A stretch of 11,293 nt of DNA, from assembly GCA_022707945.1 (NCBI GenBank), contig JAKIZQ010000017.1:2124-13416 (forward strand), written 5' to 3'. Positions 6,577 through 11,293 of this stretch are shown in pieces. Position numbers and translations under genes: made by a program. The notes under the pieces were generated by a model. It worked only from the letters and a program-made list of their open reading frames with translations. It was not told the origin of the DNA and ran no database searches. The DNA is from Bdellovibrionales bacterium. Lineage in GTDB: Bacteria > Bdellovibrionota > JAFGOL01. Position 1 is the stretch's first letter. Each line of letters opens with the position of its first letter.

Positions 6577-7058
6577 TTATCGCAAATAATGACAGTTATA
6601 ACCCCCAGGATTCTTATCAAGATAGTTTTGATGATATTCTTCTGCATCATAAAAAACAGCCGCAGGCTCAAGCTGTGTAAGTATCTTGTTCTGCCAAAAT
6701 TTGGATAACTCTACTTCCTCTATAACTTTAAGAGCAAGTTTTTTTTGTTCTTCGTCATGATAGAAAATAGCAGACCTATACTGAGACCCAATATCGTTTT
6801 GCTGTCTATTTAATGTTGTTGGATCGTGTAATCTAAAAAAATACTTCAATAGCTCTTGATATGTTATTTTTTGAGGATCAAAGACTATTCTTACAGCCTC
6901 TGCATGACCCGTATCACCTTTTTTTACATCTCATATGTTGGATCTTTAACCGTACCTCCAGTATAACCAACCCTAGTTTCAATCACACCCGGTATCTTTT
7001 TTATTATAGATTCAACTCCCCAAAAACACCCCGCTGCAAATGTGGCTATGTTTTTCAT
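6577..7058 (-). pseudogene. msrA: Peptide methionine sulfoxide reductase A, frameshifted
   Basis: MsrA reduces methionine-S-sulfoxide in damaged proteins. The reading starts at ATG 7058 (SD GGAGG, 5-6 nt) with the catalytic GCFWG (Cys11) and continues VGYTGGTVKDPTYE, then hits ATG-TAA at 6929-6924. One base restores the gene: adding a G between 6930 and 6929 gives TYEDVKKGDTGHAEAV and runs into YFFRLHDPTTLNRQQNDIGSQYRSAIFY to the stop at 6577. The span is 482 bp; 483 would make 160 aa plus stop, a usual MsrA length. The 90-aa downstream piece lacks the active Cys. The missing G is not in the nearby T7 run, so a homopolymer miscall is less likely, though a sequencing error is still possible. 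The otherwise perfect coding suggests recent loss. Confidence 0.93.
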
Positions 7059-7087
7059 ATTTCCTCCAATATAATGGATCTAATAAT

Positions 7088-8434
7088 ATGATACAAAAAG
7101 AAAGAATAAAAGTATTAAACACTCATGATAATGATGCCCCTGTTGAATATGTTCTATATTGGATGCAGGCTTCTCAAAGGATAATGTATAACCATGCCCT
7201 TGCTCATGCAATAAATGTAGCTAACGAACATAAACTTCCATTGATGGTGTGCTTTGGTTTAAGCAACAAATACCCAGAAGCAAACATTAGACACTATGCC
7301 TTCATGCTGGAAGGGATAAAAGAATTAAGCCCTGAATTCAAAAAAATGGGGATAACATTTATAGTCGCTATAAGAGAGCCAGCAGATCTTGTAATAGAAT
7401 TATCAAGAAAAGCAAAAGTCCTTATCTGTGACCATGGATACACTAATATTCAAATTCTATGGAGAAAAGAAATTGCTAAAAAAGCTTTTTGTCCAGTCGT
7501 ACAAGTAGAAACAGATTTAATTGTACCTGTAGAGGAAGCTTCTCAAAAAGAAGAATATAGTGCCGCTACGATAAGACCAAAGATAAAAAGTGCTATGACA
7601 AAATATTTAAGTCCTCTATCAATTAAAGAAATATTAAATAAAAAACCATGCAAGCACGACATAAAAATAATAGATCTTGAACAAACAACAGAAAAAATAT
7701 TATCTAAATTAGACATAGATAACACCGTTCCAGCATCAAAAATGTTCAAAGGTGGGACAAAACAGGCATTAAAATTATTAGAAGAGCTTAAAACAAAAAA
7801 ACTAAAAAAATATTCAGAACTAAAGAATGATCCATCTTTAGATCATGTTTCACATTTGAGTCCCTACATACATTTTGGGCAAATATCCACACTGCAAATA
7901 GCTCTTGAATTAAAAAACACCCCCGAGAAAGATAACGATTCTTTTTTAGAGGAGTTAATAGTAAGAAGAGAACTTGCCTTTAATTTTGTCTACTACAACA
8001 ACGATTACGACAACTACAAGTGTTTGCCAGAGTGGGCAAAAAAAACACTAGATAAACATAAAAAAGACAAACGGTCTTACCTATACAGCCTTAAAGAACT
8101 AGAGCAAGCTAAGACACATGATGTTTACTGGAATACTGCACAAAAACAAATGTTGGTAAGCGGAAAAATGCACGGGTATATGAGAATGTACTGGGGTAAA
8201 AAAATAATTGAATGGAGCAAAACCCCACAAGAAGCATACAAAACTGCTTTATATTTAAACAACAAATATGAATTAGATGGCAGAGACCCCAATGGTTTTG
8301 CAGGCGTTGCTTGGTGTTTTGGTAAACATGACAGACCTTGGACAGAACGGTCCATATTCGGGACAGTGCGTTATATGAATGATAAAGGACTAGAAAGAAA
8401 ATTTAATATAAAAAGATACATAAAAAATCATTAA
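7088..8434 (+). CDS. phr: Class II CPD photolyase
   Basis: Light-driven repair of cyclobutane pyrimidine dimers using FAD. The class II signature is clear: RIKVLN near the N-terminus, YVLYWMQASQRIMYNHAL, LPLMVCFGL, RHYAFMLEG, the helical FAD domain with YWNTAQKQMLVSGKMHGYMR (about residues 347-366), LDGRDPNGFAGVAW and WCFGKHDRPWTERSIFG (409-425). I place the start at ATG 7088 (448 aa), because the open frame upstream to 7040 overlaps the msrA start and has no family-like sequence. No good SD is visible. Only 29 bp separate it from msrA, which runs the other way, so its promoter must lie in or near the msrA 5' end. It is convergent with the lipoprotein gene, with a gap of about 21 bp and no clear terminator. 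Confidence 0.95.
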   Translation: MIQKERIKVLNTHDNDAPVEYVLYWMQASQRIMYNHALAHAINVANEHKLPLMVCFGLSNKYPEANIRHYAFMLEGIKELSPEFKKMGITFIVAIREPADLVIELSRKAKVLICDHGYTNIQILWRKEIAKKAFCPVVQVETDLIVPVEEASQKEEYSAATIRPKIKSAMTKYLSPLSIKEILNKKPCKHDIKIIDLEQTTEKILSKLDIDNTVPASKMFKGGTKQALKLLEELKTKKLKKYSELKNDPSLDHVSHLSPYIHFGQISTLQIALELKNTPEKDNDSFLEELIVRRELAFNFVYYNNDYDNYKCLPEWAKKTLDKHKKDKRSYLYSLKELEQAKTHDVYWNTAQKQMLVSGKMHGYMRMYWGKKIIEWSKTPQEAYKTALYLNNKYELDGRDPNGFAGVAWCFGKHDRPWTERSIFGTVRYMNDKGLERKFNIKRYIKNH

Positions 8435-8455
8435 CAACACTTTTGATATTTTACA

Positions 8456-10672
8456 TTACAAAGTTAAATTCTCTAGCACTGCCATTGTAGATGCAACCTC
8501 GCTAGAGGCTGCATCTAGTAGGGTCGAAGCCTCTGCGGCACCAACAGCTGTACTTATATCTATAGCATGAATACCTAAAGTTGAAGTTCTTAGGTCAAAA
8601 GAATTACCTGCAAAATAAGTATCTTTAAAAACACTGTATCCACTTATAAGAGCATTTCTGTTAATGCGAACAGTTGTGTTAGCTATATCTATAAATTTTA
8701 AAAGTTCGACTATTTCTTTCTGCATTATAACCCTATCTGGATCTTCCATCATTGCTGCTTGCGCTGCTAGCTCTACCATTCTTTGCAATGCACTCTGTAT
8801 AGCGCTTACACCAACCTTAGCCATATCTATGACCGATAAATCAAAATAAGCAGGTCCTGAAGCTACCGACATCATAGCTATTTCAGAAAGAGATTGATAC
8901 AGACTAGCTTCAGACTCTAAACGATTTTGGTATGCACCTGCTTGTGCCCTAATAGCTGTCAATTCCTGTAGAGCCTGATCAATTATAGGTAGACTAGCTT
9001 CTGCTCCTGCTTTTGTTGCTACAGACAGAGTCTGTAATACAGCCGTTATATCACCAATATCAAACTCCTGTGGATTAAAACAAGTAGCAGGTTCTTTATT
9101 AGAAAAATATTTAAAAAGATCATTACCACCGTTTAATAAAACTTTGTCATTAAACTTTGTATCATCCTTTGTCATAATTATATTGTTAATTAGATCTGCA
9201 AATTCAGTCTGAATATAAAATCTATCACCATCCGTATAGATACCGTTGGCAGATTGAATCGCAAGTTCACGCTGTCGTTGAATCATATCCATTATTCCCG
9301 CCAAAGCACCTTCAGCTGTTTGCTGAACACTTATGCAGTCATAAACGGATTGTACCGAAGTGTTCAAGTTGTTGTATAAAGGGTCAGTCATCTTGTTAAG
9401 AGTAGAAAGCTCCTTGTCACGTTTTATAACTTTGCCATTAGCAATAGATAAAACCATTAATTCAATGTTCATGTTAAAGGCGGTACAAGTATCTTCTGGA
9501 TGTTCTATTTGATAAGCTTCAAGTAGAGCATATTTATCCATTACCGCTGCGATATCTGCATCCGCATCTGAAATACCAAGCTCGATCTTTGTAGCCTCTA
9601 AAGTAGCAATAGCCGTATCCAGTTTTTGAACTGTCGCAATTATTTGTACCTGTGTTGAAGCAGAAAGATTACTTAAATCAAGAGCAGAAGGCCTGAAATC
9701 ATAAGCCTTGCCGTCAAAGCAAGAATTGGTGTATTTATTGTCACCCTGAAAGAGTGGAACACCATCAATATTACTCAAAACTAGCGCATGATTTATAGAC
9801 GTCTTAAGCTCCGCAATAACCATTGCCATATAGTCTTCATAACCGTCCACTGTGGTATCTGTGTTAAGTTGACCAAAATACGCAAAGTTCTGCCTAGCAG
9901 TATCGAGTATTCTTTCTATACTTTCTATACCTACACGAGCCGCTAAATAAACAAATTCACAAATACTTGGTGCAGCAGGTAGATTTATAATAACTTGTAG
10001 ATTTGAAGCTAAGTTTTGGTCCTGTTCTGCTCTGTTCCTTATAAAACCAGCAATTGATCTTAGTCGACCAAGTTTAGTTATGACCTCCTCTATAACTGGC
10101 ACACTAGATTGGGCACTAGACTGATCCGATATTGATATGGACGCTAAATCTGCAGTTATTTCTGCTGTAGAAAGTTGAGCTGTATTTATGCAAGTAACAG
10201 AAGAACCTAATAGAGTATATTTAAGTTCCACCGGATCTCCGCTTAGCAGGGGAATATTTTCGTTATAAAGTGCAGCAGAAATATTTGAGTTTATCTCAGT
10301 TACGAGAGAAACAAATTCACTATTTAAACTCTGAAAATCTTCTGGACTCATTATACCATTAGAGCCCTGCACTGCTAACTCTCTCATTCGTTGTGTTATG
10401 TCAGCAACGGCAGACAGTTTTTCTTCTGCTATCTGAAGCGGAGCCAAGCACGAACTATTCACTTCATCTACTGTTTTTTGCAGCAAATCAGAACTTGGTG
10501 AACTAACAGAAGTTGAACAAACAGTATCTTTATCAGAATCGCTAACCTTTGGTATTTTCTTAGTTACATCATCATCATTTGTTTGTAGCGATCTTATCGT
10601 AGAGGAGCAAGATGAGAACATAATAGTCGCTACAGATACCAAAAGAATAGTAAAACATCTTTTCTTCCACAT
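8456..10672 (-). CDS. Putative lipoprotein built of tandem flagellin-like D1 modules
   Basis: A 738-aa protein starting at ATG 10672 (GGGGG about 5 nt upstream); an in-frame TTG at 10684 is less likely. Residues 1-21 are a lipoprotein signal (basic n-region, hydrophobic core, FSS-Cys22) followed by Ser, so outer-membrane sorting is expected. After a polar linker (about 23-62) come flagellin-like modules. Residues 73-146: QIAEEKL, then TQRMRELAVQGSNGI, ending LLSGD. Residues 437-516: VYDCISVQQTAEGAL, RQRELAIQSANGI, FNDKVLLNGG. Weaker relatives lie at 247-311 (ending PLFQGD) and 617-692 (LQRMVELAAQAA ... NALISGY). Helices of the flagellin C-terminal D1 type follow, such as IRAQAGAYQNRLESEASLY (574-592) and LRSIAGFIRNRAEQ (204-217). 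The flagellin D0 ends are absent and about eight Cys are present, so it is not an ordinary filament subunit. Function unknown; likely a surface structural or adhesive protein. Confidence 0.85.
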   Translation of the reverse strand: MWKKRCFTILLVSVATIMFSSCSSTIRSLQTNDDDVTKKIPKVSDSDKDTVCSTSVSSPSSDLLQKTVDEVNSSCLAPLQIAEEKLSAVADITQRMRELAVQGSNGIMSPEDFQSLNSEFVSLVTEINSNISAALYNENIPLLSGDPVELKYTLLGSSVTCINTAQLSTAEITADLASISISDQSSAQSSVPVIEEVITKLGRLRSIAGFIRNRAEQDQNLASNLQVIINLPAAPSICEFVYLAARVGIESIERILDTARQNFAYFGQLNTDTTVDGYEDYMAMVIAELKTSINHALVLSNIDGVPLFQGDNKYTNSCFDGKAYDFRPSALDLSNLSASTQVQIIATVQKLDTAIATLEATKIELGISDADADIAAVMDKYALLEAYQIEHPEDTCTAFNMNIELMVLSIANGKVIKRDKELSTLNKMTDPLYNNLNTSVQSVYDCISVQQTAEGALAGIMDMIQRQRELAIQSANGIYTDGDRFYIQTEFADLINNIIMTKDDTKFNDKVLLNGGNDLFKYFSNKEPATCFNPQEFDIGDITAVLQTLSVATKAGAEASLPIIDQALQELTAIRAQAGAYQNRLESEASLYQSLSEIAMMSVASGPAYFDLSVIDMAKVGVSAIQSALQRMVELAAQAAMMEDPDRVIMQKEIVELLKFIDIANTTVRINRNALISGYSVFKDTYFAGNSFDLRTSTLGIHAIDISTAVGAAEASTLLDAASSEVASTMAVLENLTL

Positions 10673-10720
10673 ACGTACCCCCAAAATTGCTCAAGTATTT
10701 CGTTATAAAACTTATATTTC
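10673..10720. other. Short gap between transposase gene and lipoprotein gene
   Basis: Forty-eight very AT-rich bases on the upstream side of the lipoprotein gene. TATAAC and TATAAG words on the minus strand could serve as -10 boxes, but no convincing -35 is present. The IS end must lie here or nearby, so the lipoprotein promoter may have been replaced or supplied by the insertion. I could not identify a terminal inverted repeat with only one end visible. Confidence 0.4.
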
Positions 10721-11293
10721 TTATAATGTATTATATGTTTGGGTTACATACATATGAGACTCTAACCCCTTATTTAATATATTACTTATCGGCGAGACGT
10801 TCCCTAAGCTGTAGTGAGGCCTTTTAGTGTTGTACCAGAGGAGGTGTTTTATCAGTAGGTGATTGAAGTTATTGAGGTTTTCTGCAGCCATGTCTATGTA
10901 GTGGTCTAAGAACTCTTCTCTTAAGCTACGGTTGGCACGTTCTACAAAGCCATTTATTTTAGGGCAACGAGGGTAGATAAAGTTATGCTGGATAGCTTGA
11001 TGTTCCAGATAATCGTGGAACTTACCCATATATTCACTACCGTTGTCGGTTTGAACGGTTTTAATGCCACACTGGAAGGGGAAGACCGTTTCAAGTTTTT
11101 TAAGGAAGTCTAGAGCTGTAGTGCTTGAGTTATTTTTATAGCAGTAGGAGAACTGGAACCTTGATTTTACGTCGATAGCATTAAAGACATAGAGTTTCAT
11201 TCCATTGATGAAGGAAGAGATCGTATCTATCTCTACGTAGCCAAGAGGCTGATTTTGTGGAGAACGTTTGACTTTAGATCTATAGTTTATTTT
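10721..11293 (-). CDS. IS481-type DDE transposase, N-terminus outside window
   Basis: The frame is open from the window edge (11293) to TAA at 10721, 191 codons; the Met at 11200 is internal, not the start. The catalytic core of an rve/integrase-type transposase is complete. The first Asp is in GYVEIDT (visible residue 23), the second in VQTDNGSEY (83), and the Glu in FVERANRSLREEF (118), a D-D-35-E spacing. IDVKSRFQFSYCY, PRCPKINGFVERANR and LLWYNTKRPHYSLG match the IS481-like group. The N-terminal helix-turn-helix part is beyond the window. It ends 48 bp from the lipoprotein start, so the insertion abuts that gene. There is no sign of inactivation in the visible part. Confidence 0.9.
   Translation of the reverse strand, partial: KINYRSKVKRSPQNQPLGYVEIDTISSFINGMKLYVFNAIDVKSRFQFSYCYKNNSSTTALDFLKKLETVFPFQCGIKTVQTDNGSEYMGKFHDYLEHQAIQHNFIYPRCPKINGFVERANRSLREEFLDHYIDMAAENLNNFNHLLIKHLLWYNTKRPHYSLGNVSPISNILNKGLESHMYVTQTYNTL

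Noticed and set aside
6577..7058. Programmed frameshifting in msrA
   Set aside because: A change by one missing G, without a slippery site at the break or known precedent in this family, is better explained by mutation or sequencing error.
7040..7087. Upstream extension of the photolyase gene
   Set aside because: It would overlap the msrA start and RBS and adds residues unlike the N-terminus of class II photolyases.
6861..7091. Plus-strand open frame across the msrA 5' half
   Set aside because: The minus strand here encodes the MsrA active-site region; the plus frame has no recognisable features.
8435..8455. Terminator between the convergent photolyase and lipoprotein genes
   Set aside because: No GC-rich stem with a T run; only a weak five-base inverted repeat.
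10673..10684. TTG start for the lipoprotein
   Set aside because: The ATG at 10672 has a better placed GGGGG and gives a normal lipoprotein signal length.

Overview
The window is AT-rich DNA from a Gram-negative-type bacterium. The support for this is an OM-type lipoprotein, an OmpA-like secreted protein and a proteobacteria-like LepA. The LepA N-terminus reads most like deltaproteobacterial versions to me, but I cannot fix the taxon. Nearly everything lies on the minus strand, and only the photolyase gene is on the plus strand. Signs of genome erosion and rearrangement are frequent: a frameshifted msrA, an agcS remnant left by a tandem duplication, an IS481-type transposase, and a flipped segment in lepA at the window edge.

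Layout in order of position. (1) 1-1675: an RHH-protein gene followed by lepA (minus strand, 3' end outside the window); the first 38 bases hold a hairpin-like inversion relative to a normal lepA. (2) 1676-4979: two tandem genes for exported, Cys-containing proteins of nearly equal length (497 and 498 aa). Their coding sequences show no similarity I can see by eye, but each sits behind a near-identical promoter/RBS block and the 3' end of agcS, and each is followed by the same 32-bp sequence. This is a tandem duplication whose junction carries the 8-bp microhomology AAAAGCCC, with the gene bodies then diverged or swapped. (3) 4980-6530: agcS, a Na+/amino-acid symporter, preceded by a small DUF2892/YgaP-like membrane protein with a poly-Cys tail. 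(4) 6577-8434: an msrA pseudogene with one missing base, divergent from an intact class II CPD photolyase. (5) 8456-10672: a 738-aa predicted lipoprotein built from flagellin-like D1 modules, an architecture I do not recognise. (6) 10721-11293: the C-terminal part of an IS481-type DDE transposase running off the window.

The genes do not form one pathway. The housekeeping part is lepA, agcS and phr. The part worth attention is the cell-envelope part: the paired secreted-protein cassettes and the flagellin-derived lipoprotein, both of which look like fast-evolving surface components.
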